A DNA stretch of 64,000 nt, from assembly GCF_011050415.1 (NCBI RefSeq), contig NZ_DRFS01000019.1, positions 274,045 to 338,044 on the forward strand, in the 5' to 3' direction. Positions 1 through 8,992 of the stretch are shown piece after piece; position 1 is the first letter of the stretch; the number at the start of each line of letters is the position of its first letter. Origin of the DNA: Halomonas sp. Lineage in GTDB: Bacteria; Pseudomonadota; Gammaproteobacteria; Pseudomonadales; Halomonadaceae. The notes beneath the pieces were generated by a model that was not told the DNA's origin, did not search any database, and worked only from the letters and a program-made list of their open reading frames with translations. The position numbers were made by a program, and so were the translations under genes.

Positions 1-181
1 TTTTACAGTGACCGGGCTTGAATCCGATGCAGAGGCCGTGGTGCAGGGCAAGAGACGGGATACCACCGGGCTGGCTATGTTCGAAATATAGGGTATGGCT
101 TGGCGAGACGCTCAGATAACCGGGCTGGCTTGGCTTGCAGGCAGTATCGTTGTGCAAATCATGAAGTGAGACCTGATCCAT
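1..181 (-). CDS. N-terminus of an alpha/beta-hydrolase-like protein (partial, runs off the window)
   Basis: Reading leftwards from the ATG at 181 there is an open frame of 60 codons with no stop before the edge. It is preceded by a GGGAG ribosome site about six bases upstream. The translation contains GYLSVSPSHTLYFEHSQPGG followed by IPSLALHHG. This resembles the start of prolyl iminopeptidase-type alpha/beta hydrolases, where a short strand leads into the oxyanion-hole motif HGGPG. Here that motif would read HHGLC, so the gene may be divergent, degraded or of another family. The catalytic part lies outside the window. The assignment is tentative. Confidence 0.4.
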   Translation of the reverse strand, partial: MDQVSLHDLHNDTACKPSQPGYLSVSPSHTLYFEHSQPGGIPSLALHHGLCIGFKPGHCK

Positions 182-542
182 GTTGACTCCCGGATATTAC
201 CGTCAAGGCGACCTTGAGATTAAGATATCTGTGATGCCGTAAAATATACTTTGGTGGAGTGCCAACTCATCGTCCAATCAAGATTTGGAATGCCGCATTC
301 CGTTTCTGCAAAGCATCAACGGATCATCCCAATCTGAACTGCGCCCCGAAGGCTGGGCATCTAGTCCAATCTTCAGAGTGTTTTTTATGAAGTGATATCA
401 CGAGGGGGTGGCTGGTTGGGCAGCAGTTTTCACGCAGATGGGTATTTGTGAGGGGGTGGCGGGATGGGCTGGCCACAGAGCCAGCCTGGGGTTCTGTTCG
501 ATACCCTTGAACGTAGCACTAATGAGGAATTTAGCCTTTATC
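182..542. other. 361-base gap with dyads and a G-rich direct repeat
   Basis: No convincing gene is seen here. The gap holds a perfect 6-3-6 dyad TCAAGG-CGA-CCTTGA (203-217) upstream of the leftward gene. It also holds two 20-base G-rich copies starting GAGGGGGTGGC at 402-421 and 450-469, which differ at two positions, and a 7-bp hairpin GGCTGGC/GCCAGCC at 467-486. The hairpin lies beyond the end of the leftward operon (543) but has no T tract on that strand, so it is not a textbook terminator. Confidence 0.5.
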
Positions 543-1961
543 TCAAGATGGCAATATCCTGCCAGGATTCATCAATCCCTTGGGGTCAAACAGCGCTTTA
601 ACACCACTGATCAGCTCCCGCTCAATGGGCGATAGCCGCGCTAAATAGGGCGCTTGCTTGGTGCGGCCAATGCCGTGCTCCGCGCTGATGCTGCCGTGAA
701 AGTCGTCGAGTACTCCAAACAGCCGCTCCTCCAGGTCGTGCAGGTGAGCTCTCTTATCGCTATCCGCCATTGTCGAGGGCGGCAGGATATTGAAGTGCAG
801 ATTGCCGTCGCCCACATGCCCGTAGGCAATGATTTCGCACTCGGGTGAAGCAGCCATCACCACCTCGCTTGCCCGGGTAACGAAGTCGGGTATCGCCGAG
901 ATGGGTACCGAGATATCGGTGCGCAGATGCTCGCCGCGCCGCCGTTGGCCTTCCAGCATACTTTCGCGGAACTGCCATAGCTGGGCGGATTGGGTATCGC
1001 TGGAGGCCAGCGCGCCATCCAGCACCAGCTCACGTGCCATGCCGGTTTCCAGCAATTGCTCCAGCATCGAACCTAGGTCTAACGGCCCCGTGGCGGCAAC
1101 TTCCATCAATACGTACCAGGGGTAGGCGCACTCCATCGGGTCGCGTAGCTCAGGGGTTGCTTCGATGGCGAGCTCAATACAGCGGCGAGGTATCAGCTCG
1201 AATGCGGTCAGCAGATCGCAGCAGTCGCGACGGGCCAAACCATACAGATCAATCACCGCCTGAACGGAGGGCAGGCCGAGCAGGGCGGTGCGGTTCTGGG
1301 TAGGGCGCGGCGAGAGCTTTAACACCGCACCGGTCACAATGCCCAGGGTGCCTTCGCTGCCTAAAAACAGTTGCTGAAGGTCGTAGCCGCGGTTGTCTTT
1401 ATGTAGCGCGTTAAGACTTTCCCACAGGCGGCCATCAGGGAGAACCACTTCAAACCCCAATACCAGCTCGCGCATCATGCCGTAGCGCAGCACGTTAAGC
1501 CCGCCCGCATTGGTGGCGATATTGCCGCCGATCTGACAGCTGCCCTGGGCGCCTAATGAAAGTGGGAAGTCGCAGTCATGTTCAAAGGCGGCCAGCTTAA
1601 CGTTCTCGAGAATACAGCCCGCGTCTACGGTGATGGTGAAGTTGACCGGATCAATGGCGCGCACGCTATTTAAGCGCTCCAAGCTGATGACCAGCTCCTG
1701 ACCGTTCGCGGCGGGCAAGGCGCCGGCCACCAAGCCGCTATGGCCTCCCTGGGGCGTCATTGCGACGCCTCGCTCATAGCAGCGCTTCACTACTTCGGCG
1801 ACTTCTGCGGTACTGCTCGGGCGGGCCACGGCCAGCGGCATGCCCAGGGTATCGCCTGCCCAGTCGCTGACGTAGCGCGCCATGGCGTCTGGCTCGCGCA
1901 GCAGACCACGCTCGCCCAGTAGGCTGGTTAGCTCATTGAGAAAGGCAGTGGTGTCGCTCAT
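543..1961 (-). CDS. FAD-linked 2-hydroxyacid (lactate/glycolate/2-hydroxyglutarate-type) dehydrogenase
   Basis: This is a 472-residue member of the GlcD / D-lactate / D-2-hydroxyglutarate dehydrogenase family of FAD flavoproteins. The FAD-binding (PCMH) domain covers roughly residues 35-215, with PQGGHSGLVAG and GSCQIGGNIATNAGG as FAD-contact motifs. The C-terminal cap carries YGHVGDGNLHFN and SAEHGIGR, the histidine-rich motifs that bind a metal and the hydroxyacid in this family. An in-frame start six codons upstream exists. ATG 1961 is preferred because it overlaps the stop of the upstream gene as ATGA, implying translational coupling. It is the last gene of a leftward operon with the FAH-family and fuconate dehydratase genes. 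Oxidation of lactate or a related hydroxyacid released by that pathway would fit, but the substrate is inferred from context only. Confidence 0.8.
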   Translation of the reverse strand: MSDTTAFLNELTSLLGERGLLREPDAMARYVSDWAGDTLGMPLAVARPSSTAEVAEVVKRCYERGVAMTPQGGHSGLVAGALPAANGQELVISLERLNSVRAIDPVNFTITVDAGCILENVKLAAFEHDCDFPLSLGAQGSCQIGGNIATNAGGLNVLRYGMMRELVLGFEVVLPDGRLWESLNALHKDNRGYDLQQLFLGSEGTLGIVTGAVLKLSPRPTQNRTALLGLPSVQAVIDLYGLARRDCCDLLTAFELIPRRCIELAIEATPELRDPMECAYPWYVLMEVAATGPLDLGSMLEQLLETGMARELVLDGALASSDTQSAQLWQFRESMLEGQRRRGEHLRTDISVPISAIPDFVTRASEVVMAASPECEIIAYGHVGDGNLHFNILPPSTMADSDKRAHLHDLEERLFGVLDDFHGSISAEHGIGRTKQAPYLARLSPIERELISGVKALFDPKGLMNPGRILPS

Positions 1962-3262
1962 CAGGCCTCTTCCTGCCAAGCTTCGCCCTCGGGGAAGCGG
2001 TGCTGTGCTTGGGACTCCGCGTGCATGGCAATGCTGTAACCCGGTGCTTCAGGTACCTGGTAGCGGCCACGGTTTATCACCACTGGGTCGATAAAGTGCT
2101 CGTGAAGATGATCCACATACTCAAGCACGCGGCCCTCTAGGCTGCCGGATACCGCGATATAGTCGAATAGCGAGATGTGCTGGGTGTACTCGCATAGCCC
2201 TACGCCGCCGCCATGGGGACAAATCGGCACGCCAAATTTAGCGGCCATTAGCACTACTAGAATCACTTCGTTTAGCCCGCCCAAACGAGCCGCATCGAGT
2301 TGGCAGTAGTCGATAGCGTCGGCCTGGAAGAACTGCTTGAACATCACCTTGTTGTGGCAGTGTTCGCCGGTGGCCACACCAATCGGTGCCACGCGGTGGC
2401 GGATTTCAGCGTGACCAAGAATATCGTCAGGGCTGGTGGGCTCTTCGATCCACAGTGGATCAAATTCAGCTAGCCGACGCATCTTGGTGATCGTCTCATC
2501 GACTTCCCACACTTGGTTGGCGTCCATCATCAGCACGTTGTCCCAACCGATCTCATCACGCAGCAGCGCCGCACGGCGGGCATCCTCTTCGATATCGCCG
2601 CCAATTTTCTGTTTAAAGTGAGTCCAGCCTTCGGCCAACGCTTCTCGGGCCAGGCCGCGTACTTTCTCGTCGCTATAACCCAGCCAGCCCGCCGAGGTGG
2701 TGTAGCCAGGGTAACCATCGCGGCGCATTTCTGCTTCACGGGCGGCTTTGCCGGAGGCTTGACGCCTTAGCAAACAGATCGCTTCTTCGGGAGTTAGCGC
2801 ATCGGTGACAAAGCGGAAATCGAGGCAGCGCACCAGCTGCTCCGGCGTCATATCCACCAGCAGTTTCCATACCGGCTTGCCTTCGTTTTTCGCCCACATA
2901 TCCCATACGGCGTTGACGATGGCGGCGGTGGCCAGGTGAATTGCGCCTTTATCGGGGCCAATCCAGCGTAGCTGGCTATCGCCGGTGATCTCCCGCCAGA
3001 AGGTGCCCATATTGTCGGTGATCGACGCCAGCGTTCGCCCCTCAATAAGTGGCGCTAGGGAGTGCAGCGCGGTCACCACAATCTCGTTGCCGCGGCCAAT
3101 GGTGAAGGTTAGGCCGTGTCCCTCGGGGCTGCCGTCGTCGGTATGCAGGATCACGTAAGCAGCAGAGTAATCCGGCGCGGCATTCATGGCATCCGAACCA
3201 TCCAGCGAGCGCGAGGTGGGGAAGCGAATATCCTGAATCTCAACGTGAGTTATCGTTGTCAT
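1961..3262 (-). CDS. fucD: L-fuconate dehydratase (enolase superfamily)
   Basis: This 433-residue enzyme removes water from L-fuconate (and often related acids such as D-arabinonate or L-galactonate) to give the 2-keto-3-deoxy acid, using Mg2+. The enolase-superfamily residues are visible: the K217-Q-K219 base pair, the metal ligands D247 (MMDANQ), E273/E274 (IEEPTSPDD) and E300 (GEHCHNK), and H350 in CPHGGGVGL. The spacing closely follows characterised fuconate dehydratases. AGGAG lies ahead of ATG 3262. It is the middle gene of a leftward operon, between the FAH-family gene and the FAD dehydrogenase. This order suggests a non-phosphorylative fucose/arabinose-acid route in which the FAH-fold enzyme acts on the dehydratase product. 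The family assignment is firm. The exact physiological substrate is not settled by sequence. Confidence 0.9.
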   Translation of the reverse strand: MTTITHVEIQDIRFPTSRSLDGSDAMNAAPDYSAAYVILHTDDGSPEGHGLTFTIGRGNEIVVTALHSLAPLIEGRTLASITDNMGTFWREITGDSQLRWIGPDKGAIHLATAAIVNAVWDMWAKNEGKPVWKLLVDMTPEQLVRCLDFRFVTDALTPEEAICLLRRQASGKAAREAEMRRDGYPGYTTSAGWLGYSDEKVRGLAREALAEGWTHFKQKIGGDIEEDARRAALLRDEIGWDNVLMMDANQVWEVDETITKMRRLAEFDPLWIEEPTSPDDILGHAEIRHRVAPIGVATGEHCHNKVMFKQFFQADAIDYCQLDAARLGGLNEVILVVLMAAKFGVPICPHGGGVGLCEYTQHISLFDYIAVSGSLEGRVLEYVDHLHEHFIDPVVINRGRYQVPEAPGYSIAMHAESQAQHRFPEGEAWQEEA

Positions 3263-3308
3263 TGAGCTCTCCTGGCGTGTTGTAGAGGATAAATTAGAGG
3301 TGTCAGCG

Positions 3309-4472
3309 TTAGCGGTGTGCCAAGTGACGCATCAGTTCGCGAATACCGTAAGTCCAGGGTGGTAACTGATCACTTCTGCCTACAGAATTGACCAGGGTGC
3401 CGAGATCCGGTGTCGCAATGGTGACGCGGTCCCCCAGATGATGGGTAAAGCCCTGACCTTTACCGTCGCGGTCCTGAATGGGCGAGAACATGGTACCGAG
3501 GAAGAGCATAAAACCATCCGGGTATTGATGGTGGGCGCCGATGGTTTGGCTCACTAGATCCAGCGGGTCGCGGCTGATCTCGCGCATATCGCTCTCGCCT
3601 TGAAGCAGAAAGTTGTCATCCTCACCCTCAATACGCAGCGATACCTGGCAGTTGCGCACGCTATCCATATCAAAGTGGTCATCAAACAGGCGAATAAACG
3701 GGCCAATGGAGCAAGAGGCGTTGTTATCTTTTGCCTTGCCGAGTAGCAGGGCACTGCGCCCTTCCACATCGCGCAGGTTGACGTCGTTGCCCAAGGTGGC
3801 GCCGCGCACTTGGCCGCGGCTATCGACTGCCAGGACGATTTCCGGCTCGGGGTTATTCCACTGGGAGGAGGGGTGCAAACCCACCGGCGTGCCAAAGCCG
3901 ACCGAGGAGAGCGGCTGAGCTTTGGTAAACACCTCCGCATCGGGGCCGATGCCGACTTCCATATATTGTGACCAACCGCCGCGTGCCTGAAGCGCTTTTT
4001 TTAGTGACATCGCTTCTTCAGATCCCGGTGCGATTTTGGATAGGTCAGTGCCGATCAAGGCTTGAAGATCGTCACGCAATTCAACGGCCTTGGCCGGATC
4101 GCCGCCCGCTTGCTCCTCAATCACTCGCTCCATCAGGCTCACCGCAAAAGTAACGCCACATGCTTTAACAGCCTGCACATCGCAGGGAGCCAGCAGGTAA
4201 GGCGCTTGCGGTGGGGACAACTGAGAGTTCGCTATTAATGACTCAATGCTGCCCAGATTGGGGCCTTCTGCACGCTGCGCCACCTCCAGCAAATCGTCTC
4301 GCTCCAGCAGGTCGGCCATGGTCGGGCCAAACTCGGTGATATCAATAACCTGGCCGTTTTGTACAGTCACCAGCGCGGGGCCAGGGTGCGCGCCATCAAG
4401 CCAGACGCGCCCCACCAGCAGCGCGTGATCCAGGTCATGGGGTAGGGATTCAGTCGGTGAAAGTGGGTTCAT
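3309..4472 (-). CDS. FAH-superfamily 2-keto-3-deoxy sugar-acid dehydratase or hydrolase (XylX-like)
   Basis: A 387-residue fumarylacetoacetate-hydrolase-fold protein. Its length and its C-terminal block (GTMFSPIQDRDGKGQGFTHH) match the XylX type that converts 2-keto-3-deoxy-D-xylonate to 2-oxoglutarate semialdehyde. Metal-binding acidic residues occur in NNPEPEIVLAVD near the middle. ATG 4472 is chosen because GGAGG lies six bases upstream; an upstream TTG overlaps that ribosome site. It is the first gene of the leftward fucD operon and divergent from an SDR. In L-fuconate pathways an FAH-family hydrolase cleaves 2,4-diketo-3-deoxy-fuconate to pyruvate and lactate. The two roles (dehydratase or hydrolase) cannot be separated from sequence alone. 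Confidence 0.75.
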   Translation of the reverse strand: MNPLSPTESLPHDLDHALLVGRVWLDGAHPGPALVTVQNGQVIDITEFGPTMADLLERDDLLEVAQRAEGPNLGSIESLIANSQLSPPQAPYLLAPCDVQAVKACGVTFAVSLMERVIEEQAGGDPAKAVELRDDLQALIGTDLSKIAPGSEEAMSLKKALQARGGWSQYMEVGIGPDAEVFTKAQPLSSVGFGTPVGLHPSSQWNNPEPEIVLAVDSRGQVRGATLGNDVNLRDVEGRSALLLGKAKDNNASCSIGPFIRLFDDHFDMDSVRNCQVSLRIEGEDDNFLLQGESDMREISRDPLDLVSQTIGAHHQYPDGFMLFLGTMFSPIQDRDGKGQGFTHHLGDRVTIATPDLGTLVNSVGRSDQLPPWTYGIRELMRHLAHR

Positions 4473-4768
4473 GTTCGCCTCCAAAGTGTTGTTAAAGTTG
4501 TTGTAAAAAGTGGGTGCTAAAGATGGCTATTGGCAGTAGTGGTTAAATGATCGTCGTTAAAAGATAGCGCTTATCAGTGGTAAGCGACTGGCGGATAGTG
4601 AGCCATCGCCTATCATGTTATGGATGTTGTGTTGTATGACAGGTATGCCAGTTATATGCCTACTCTAGCGCACCATTCTATTTCGGGTCGATAGGTAAAT
4701 TGGCCTAGATGGAAGCGATGCCAGAGAGCAAGAACCCTAAAAAAACAAAAAGTATTAAGGAGAACTGC
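4473..4768. promoter_or_regulatory. Divergent promoter region between the fuconate operon and the SDR-pdxA2 operon
   Basis: About 296 bases separate two divergent operons, so both are probably controlled from here. The element TGTATGACA at 4633-4641 matches half of the perfect dyad GTCATAC-T-GTATGAC found before the iron alcohol dehydrogenase (34842-34856), and GGTATGCC follows directly. This suggests a FadR-type GntR site, perhaps for the regulator at 12134. AAGGAG at 4757-4762 sets the SDR start. No -35/-10 pair could be fixed with confidence. Confidence 0.4.
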
Positions 4769-5533
4769 ATGTTAGAGGAGTGGAAAGGTAAGCGCGTGCT
4801 TATCACCGGTGCCAGCCGTGGAATTGGTGCGGCGGTCGCGAAGCAGTTGGGGGCGTTGGGAGCACACGTGGCGGTGCACTATCACCGCAGTGAAGCGCCT
4901 GCTGAGGCGGTAGTTAAGGCCATTCAAGAAGCCGGCAGCAACGCCTTCACCCTTAAGGCAGATATCAGCCACACCAGCGAGACCCAAAAGCTTGTCGATG
5001 ATGCCGCCGAGCGCCTGGGCGGTTTGGATCTGTTAATCAATAACGCTGGGGACATGCTGGGGCGGGTGGGATTAGACGAGATGGACGATGACCAGTATGA
5101 CCGGGTCATGGATCTTAATGTCCGCTCGGTGATTATGGCCAGCCGTGCAGCGCTGCCACATTTTCGCCGTGCTGGCGGCGGAAATATTATTCACACCACC
5201 TCGATTGCTGCGCGCAACGGCGGTGGGGCAGGGGCTGGCTTGTACGCTTCGGCAAAAGGCTTTGTGAGCACGGTAACGCGCAATATGGCGAAGGAACTAG
5301 CGGGAGATAATATCCGCGTTAATGCCGTCGCCCCTGGTACGATTGCGACTGATTTTCATGAACGCCACTCTAACGATGCCCATCTTGCAGCGGCACGAGC
5401 GTCGATTCCCATGGGGCGTTTGGGCACGGCGGAAGAGTGCGTGGGTGCTTATGTGTTTCTCGGCACAGATGCGCTGAGTGGCTATGTCACTGGCCAAATT
5501 ATTGAGGTCAATGGCGGGCAGCTAATGCCATGA
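4769..5533 (+). CDS. Short-chain dehydrogenase/reductase of a sugar-acid pathway
   Basis: A 254-residue classical SDR. The NAD(P) motif is TGASRGIG near residues 14-21, then the NNAG motif. The active site comes from a Ser in [10 protein letters not shown] and the Tyr/Lys of YASAKG, and the C-terminus ends in the usual [11 protein letters not shown]. The ORF can be extended 20 codons upstream, but ATG 4769 has AAGGAG six bases before it and begins just ahead of the Rossmann strand. Its stop overlaps the pdxA2 start (ATGA), so the two are coupled. It also faces the fucD operon. It could oxidise 2-keto-3-deoxy-fuconate to the diketo acid cleaved by the FAH-family enzyme, or act on a four-carbon acid upstream of the kinase. 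Neither role is proven. Confidence 0.8.
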   Translation: MLEEWKGKRVLITGASRGIGAAVAKQLGALGAHVAVHYHRSEAPAEAVVKAIQEAGSNAFTLKADISHTSETQKLVDDAAERLGGLDLLINNAGDMLGRVGLDEMDDDQYDRVMDLNVRSVIMASRAALPHFRRAGGGNIIHTTSIAARNGGGAGAGLYASAKGFVSTVTRNMAKELAGDNIRVNAVAPGTIATDFHERHSNDAHLAAARASIPMGRLGTAEECVGAYVFLGTDALSGYVTGQIIEVNGGQLMP

Positions 5534-6540
5534 ATAACCTGACGCCTAGTAAACCAAGCTATGAAATTGTCATCACCATGGGCGACCCTGCCGGCATCGG
5601 CCCGGAGATTATTTGTCGCGCCTTGAGTGTCATGTCCGCCGCCGAGCGCGCCACGGCCATGGTGGTCGGTGACCCGGCTATTTATCGCCGAGCGGCGGCG
5701 AGTATTGGCGCTGCGCTTGAGTTCGTGCCGCTCGAGCAAGTTGAGAGCGGCAAAGATTGTGTGGCGGTTGGCGTGGTAGAGGTGCCCGAAGGCGTAGAGA
5801 TTCCCGATGGTGAAATCAGCGCGGGTGCGGGTGATATGGCGTTTCGCTGTGTACACAAAGCCGTAGAGCTGGTGCAGGAGGGGTGGGGGCAGGTGATTGT
5901 CACCGCGCCGTTGAACAAAGCGGCGCTGCATAAAGCCGGGCACCACTATGACGGCCACACCGGCATGCTGGCTTCGCTGACCGGCGCGCCTTCGTCCTTT
6001 ATGCTGCTGGCATCTGAGACGCTCTCGACACTGCATGTCTCCACCCATGTATCGCTGCGTGAAGCCATTGATAGGGTGACGCCTGAACGCATTATTGCCA
6101 CCGTTGAGGCGGGGCAGGGGCACTTGGTTGCCCTGGGTATGAAGGCACCACGCATTGCCGTTGCTGGCCTGAACCCCCACTGCGGCGAAGGCGGTATTTT
6201 TGGCGACGAGGATAGCCGCTGTATTGCTCCGGCGGTAGAGCGTTTGCGGGAACGGGGTTTTGATGTGAGTGGGCCTATCTCGGCGGATACGGTGTTTTAT
6301 CGCGCTTCGAAAGGCGAGTTCGACTTGGTGATTGCTCAGTATCACGACCAGGGCCATATCCCCGTCAAGCTGATCGCCTTTGATACCACGGTGAACGTTA
6401 GTCTCGGCTTGCCGCTTCAGCGCACCTCGGTGGACCACGGAACCGCTTTTGATATTGCCTGGCAGGGCAAAGCTGATGCCACCAACATGGGGTCAGCGAT
6501 TGCCTATGCTCGGCGGTTGGCCAGTGGCGGAAAGGCATGA
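5530..6540 (+). CDS. pdxA2: D-threonate/D-erythronate 4-phosphate dehydrogenase, PdxA2 type
   Basis: A 336-residue PdxA-family enzyme. The fold markers are [10 protein letters not shown] at the N-terminus, TAPLNKAAL, the metal/substrate histidines in [19 protein letters not shown], and [10 protein letters not shown]. PdxA itself acts on 4-hydroxythreonine phosphate in pyridoxal phosphate synthesis. Paralogues next to DUF1537 kinases are known to oxidise and decarboxylate D-threonate or D-erythronate 4-phosphate to dihydroxyacetone phosphate and CO2. Here the gene sits between an SDR and exactly such a kinase, with ATGA overlaps on both sides, so the catabolic PdxA2 role is the best call. Which of the two acids is used is not resolved. 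Confidence 0.85.
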   Translation: MNNLTPSKPSYEIVITMGDPAGIGPEIICRALSVMSAAERATAMVVGDPAIYRRAAASIGAALEFVPLEQVESGKDCVAVGVVEVPEGVEIPDGEISAGAGDMAFRCVHKAVELVQEGWGQVIVTAPLNKAALHKAGHHYDGHTGMLASLTGAPSSFMLLASETLSTLHVSTHVSLREAIDRVTPERIIATVEAGQGHLVALGMKAPRIAVAGLNPHCGEGGIFGDEDSRCIAPAVERLRERGFDVSGPISADTVFYRASKGEFDLVIAQYHDQGHIPVKLIAFDTTVNVSLGLPLQRTSVDHGTAFDIAWQGKADATNMGSAIAYARRLASGGKA

Positions 6541-7736
6541 GCGGCTGCCGCTTGGCGATTATTGCCGATGACTTATCCGGCGCGTTGGACACTGCGGCCC
6601 CGTTTGCCGCGCGGGGTGCAGATACCCGCGTGGTGATCAGCCTGGAAGCATTAGCGGCAACGCTTGAGGCGTGGCAAGGCCAGTGGCCAGAGGTTATCGC
6701 TGTTAATACCGAATCACGTCATCTGGAAGCTGAGCAGGCGGTGTTCCGGGTAAACGCAGCGGTTCGATTGTTAGAGCAAACAAATGCCCAGCAGTGGTTT
6801 AAAAAAATCGATTCAACTCTGCGTGGCCAGGTAGTCGCAGAGTGCACGGCACTGCGAGAAGTGCTTGGCTTTCCCCTACTGCTGGCCCCCGCAGTACCGG
6901 CCCAGGGGCGGACAGTGCGCGATGCTGAAGTGTGGGTCGATGGGCTTCCGCTAGCAGCAACGGCCTATCAACAGGATGCCCGATCAACGCCCTTGATTGG
7001 CCCGATTGATCATTCGTTTTCCGCCAGCGGGCTACCGCTACAGCGTTATTACCCTGGGCGTGAAGCGCCGCTTCCCAGCGAGGACTGCATAGCTGATGCT
7101 GAAAGCGACGAGGAACTTTCAGCGCTCTATACCCTAATGCTTGATGCTGGCGGCAAACGCGCCATGGCGGGTGCGGCGGGTCTGGCCACGGCTATCGCTC
7201 AGCACGGTTTTCGGCAGAACTGTTTTGGGCAGGCTCAGGCATCGTTTCGAAAATTGGATAGCGTAAATGCGGTACTTTATGCCGTTGGTTCTAGAAGCCC
7301 CCGTGCTGCCGGGCAGCTTCAGCTGTTGCGCGATCGCGCGCCCGATTTGGCTGTTATTAAAGCGTGCTCGGCTACTCCCTTGGAACGTGGCCACGCTTTG
7401 AGTGCTTGTGTGGTCGTGCCTGGAGAGGAGAGCGAACTTACGGCTAGCCAAGTCGCCTCAGCAATGGCCGCCCAAGTGGCCTCGATTACTTTCAGCTGGC
7501 GGCAAAATGAGGAGTGTTTACTGTTTTTAACCGGCGGTGATATCGCCATGGCGGTGCTCTCTGCGCTGGGTGTGGGCTATATCAACGTAGAGACCGAATG
7601 GGCGCCAGGGGTAGCGCTCGGGTATCTAGATGGCGATCAACAGCGGCGAGTTATTACCAAAGCAGGTGGCTTTGGTGATCCGCAACTGCTGTTGCGTTTA
7701 CACCGTGAGCTCAAGTTTGCCCAGACAGCGCTATAG
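6537..7736 (+). CDS. dtnK: Four-carbon acid sugar kinase (D-threonate/D-erythronate kinase family)
   Basis: A 399-residue DUF1537/SBD-type kinase. The N-terminal domain begins with [15 protein letters not shown] and includes the [10 protein letters not shown] block. The C-terminal nucleotide-binding domain has [11 protein letters not shown] and KAGGFGDP. It would phosphorylate a four-carbon sugar acid at C4 for PdxA2, with which it overlaps by four bases. Pairing of such a kinase with PdxA2 marks the D-threonate pathway in characterised bacteria, whereas OtnK-type kinases pair with the OtnC aldolase, which is absent here. The TRAP transporter 200 bases downstream may bring in the substrate. 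D-erythronate specificity is also possible. Confidence 0.75.
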   Translation: MSGCRLAIIADDLSGALDTAAPFAARGADTRVVISLEALAATLEAWQGQWPEVIAVNTESRHLEAEQAVFRVNAAVRLLEQTNAQQWFKKIDSTLRGQVVAECTALREVLGFPLLLAPAVPAQGRTVRDAEVWVDGLPLAATAYQQDARSTPLIGPIDHSFSASGLPLQRYYPGREAPLPSEDCIADAESDEELSALYTLMLDAGGKRAMAGAAGLATAIAQHGFRQNCFGQAQASFRKLDSVNAVLYAVGSRSPRAAGQLQLLRDRAPDLAVIKACSATPLERGHALSACVVVPGEESELTASQVASAMAAQVASITFSWRQNEECLLFLTGGDIAMAVLSALGVGYINVETEWAPGVALGYLDGDQQRRVITKAGGFGDPQLLLRLHRELKFAQTAL

Positions 7737-7791
7737 CCACTACTAAAATCATAAGCTGAATGGTTGCGCGATTGCCGTCGACCAACTAGGT

Positions 7792-7819
7792 TTGAATCTG
7801 GTGGTATGATACGTATACA
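7792..7819 (+). promoter_or_regulatory. Promoter with internal dyad upstream of the first TRAP operon
   Basis: TTGAAT (7792-7797) and TATACA (7814-7819) are 16 bases apart and make a plausible sigma70 promoter. Between them lies GTATGATAC (7804-7812), a 4-1-4 dyad overlapping a second palindrome ATACGTAT (7809-7816). Dyads of this kind, placed between -35 and -10, are typical of FadR-subfamily GntR repressors. The regulator encoded at 12134, at the end of the same gene group, is a natural candidate. The remaining bases of 7737-7934 show nothing else. Confidence 0.5.
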
Positions 7820-7934
7820 GCACTATGGTCGGTTACGTTGGCTGCCGCCGCTTAAATAATAACCAAGGCATCACCATTACCAGCAGCAAATCACAATAAC
7901 CAACAACAAAACTAATGGTTGTGAGGAGTACACG

Positions 7935-8936
7935 ATGAGCCACAAAAGCCAACGCCACAGGAAAATGGCCCGCCTGCTAACCGCCTCGCTAATCGCGGCG
8001 GGTATTAGTTTTACGGCGGCGGTCCAGGCCGCTGAAAATCTGCGCTTCGCCCACGTTTATGAAACCTCGGAGCCTTTCCATAAGTGGGCACTGTGGGCCG
8101 CTGATGAGATCGAAGAGCGTACCGACGGGCGCTATACCATGCAGGTGCATCCCGCCTCCTCACTAGGTAAAGAAGAAGATATTAATGAGGGGCTTCAATT
8201 AGGCACCGTTGACGTTATTTATACCGGCAATCAATTTGCTGGTCGTTCGTATGGGCCTATTGGTATTGGTGGCGCTGCCTATATGTTCCGTGACTTTGAG
8301 CACTGGCAGGCCTTCGCCGATAGCGACTTATTCCAGGAAATTGCTCAGGGCTACCAGGATCAAACCGGTAATGTTCCGCTGGCGCTCAACTATTACGGCG
8401 AGCGTCATGTAACCTCGAATATACCCATCAATGAACCAGCGGATATGCAGGGTCTGAAGATTCGGGTCCCCAACGCCCCGATGTACATGATGATGCCCCG
8501 TGCAGTGGGCGCCAACCCCACCCCGATTGCCTTTGACGAGGTCTATCTAGCGCTGCAGCAAGGCGTGGTAGATGCCCAGGAAAACCCGCTACCAACCATT
8601 CGTGCCAAGGCATTCCATGAGGTGCAGGACTACATCAACCTGACCGGCCACATTACCGATTCGTTGATCACTATTGTAGGCGGCCCACGTTGGAACCGCC
8701 TGTCTGAAGAAGATCGTGAAATATTCCGTGAGGTTTTCCAGGAGGCTGCCGAGAACAACACCCGGGATATCCTGCAGGCTGAAGCGGAGCTAGTCGCGTG
8801 GTTTGAGGAGCAGGGCAACACCATCAACGAAGTGGATCGCAACGTCTTTCGTGAAGCCGTAGTGCCTGCCCATAACGGCGATGCGGCCACCTGGGATGAG
8901 GAAACCTACGAGCGTCTCCAGGCTATCGGCCAATAA
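7935..8936 (+). CDS. dctP: TRAP transporter substrate-binding protein (DctP type)
   Basis: A 333-residue periplasmic protein. An N-terminal basic stretch and hydrophobic segment end in AVQAAEN, a good signal-peptidase site. The family core shows HPASSLGKEEDINEGL, the substrate-clamping Arg in LKIRVPNAP, and the GVVDAQENPL motif that closes the pocket. These binding proteins deliver carboxylates, here probably a sugar acid of the neighbouring threonate or fuconate pathways. A 9-bp hairpin follows its stop and precedes dctQ, which would favour excess binding protein over membrane subunits. It is expressed from the promoter at 7792-7819. Confidence 0.9.
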   Translation: MSHKSQRHRKMARLLTASLIAAGISFTAAVQAAENLRFAHVYETSEPFHKWALWAADEIEERTDGRYTMQVHPASSLGKEEDINEGLQLGTVDVIYTGNQFAGRSYGPIGIGGAAYMFRDFEHWQAFADSDLFQEIAQGYQDQTGNVPLALNYYGERHVTSNIPINEPADMQGLKIRVPNAPMYMMMPRAVGANPTPIAFDEVYLALQQGVVDAQENPLPTIRAKAFHEVQDYINLTGHITDSLITIVGGPRWNRLSEEDREIFREVFQEAAENNTRDILQAEAELVAWFEEQGNTINEVDRNVFREAVVPAHNGDAATWDEETYERLQAIGQ

Positions 8937-8953
8937 TCCAACCCTTTGATTGC

Positions 8954-8975
8954 ACTCCGCTCTTTTGAGCGGAGT
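8954..8975 (+). terminator. Intercistronic hairpin between dctP and dctQ
   Basis: ACTCCGCTC and GAGCGGAGT form a perfect 9-bp stem around a TTTT loop. It sits 18 bases after the dctP stop and ends just before the dctQ ribosome site. It lacks a long T tract, so partial termination or protection of the dctP mRNA 3' end is likelier than full termination. Confidence 0.7.
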
Positions 8976-8992
8976 ATTTGGAGTGTTGCGCC

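Noticed and set aside
203..217. MerR-type promoter built on the TCAAGG-CGA-CCTTGA dyad
   Set aside because: The matching -10 would place the transcript start inside the ribosome site of the 181 gene, and the -35 is poor. Only the dyad is reported.
467..486. Hairpin GGCTGGC/GCCAGCC as terminator of the leftward fuconate operon
   Set aside because: No T run follows on the minus strand, so it does not meet the intrinsic terminator pattern; kept only as a note on the gap.
408..635. 75-codon frame running from the gap into the FAD dehydrogenase gene
   Set aside because: No ribosome site, it overlaps the end of a real gene on the other strand, and it coincides with the G-rich repeat.
5482..6438. 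Long 318-codon open frame antisense to pdxA2
   Set aside because: It lies fully opposite a well-conserved PdxA-family gene, has an odd His/Arg/Asn-rich composition and no ribosome site. It is a shadow of codon bias.
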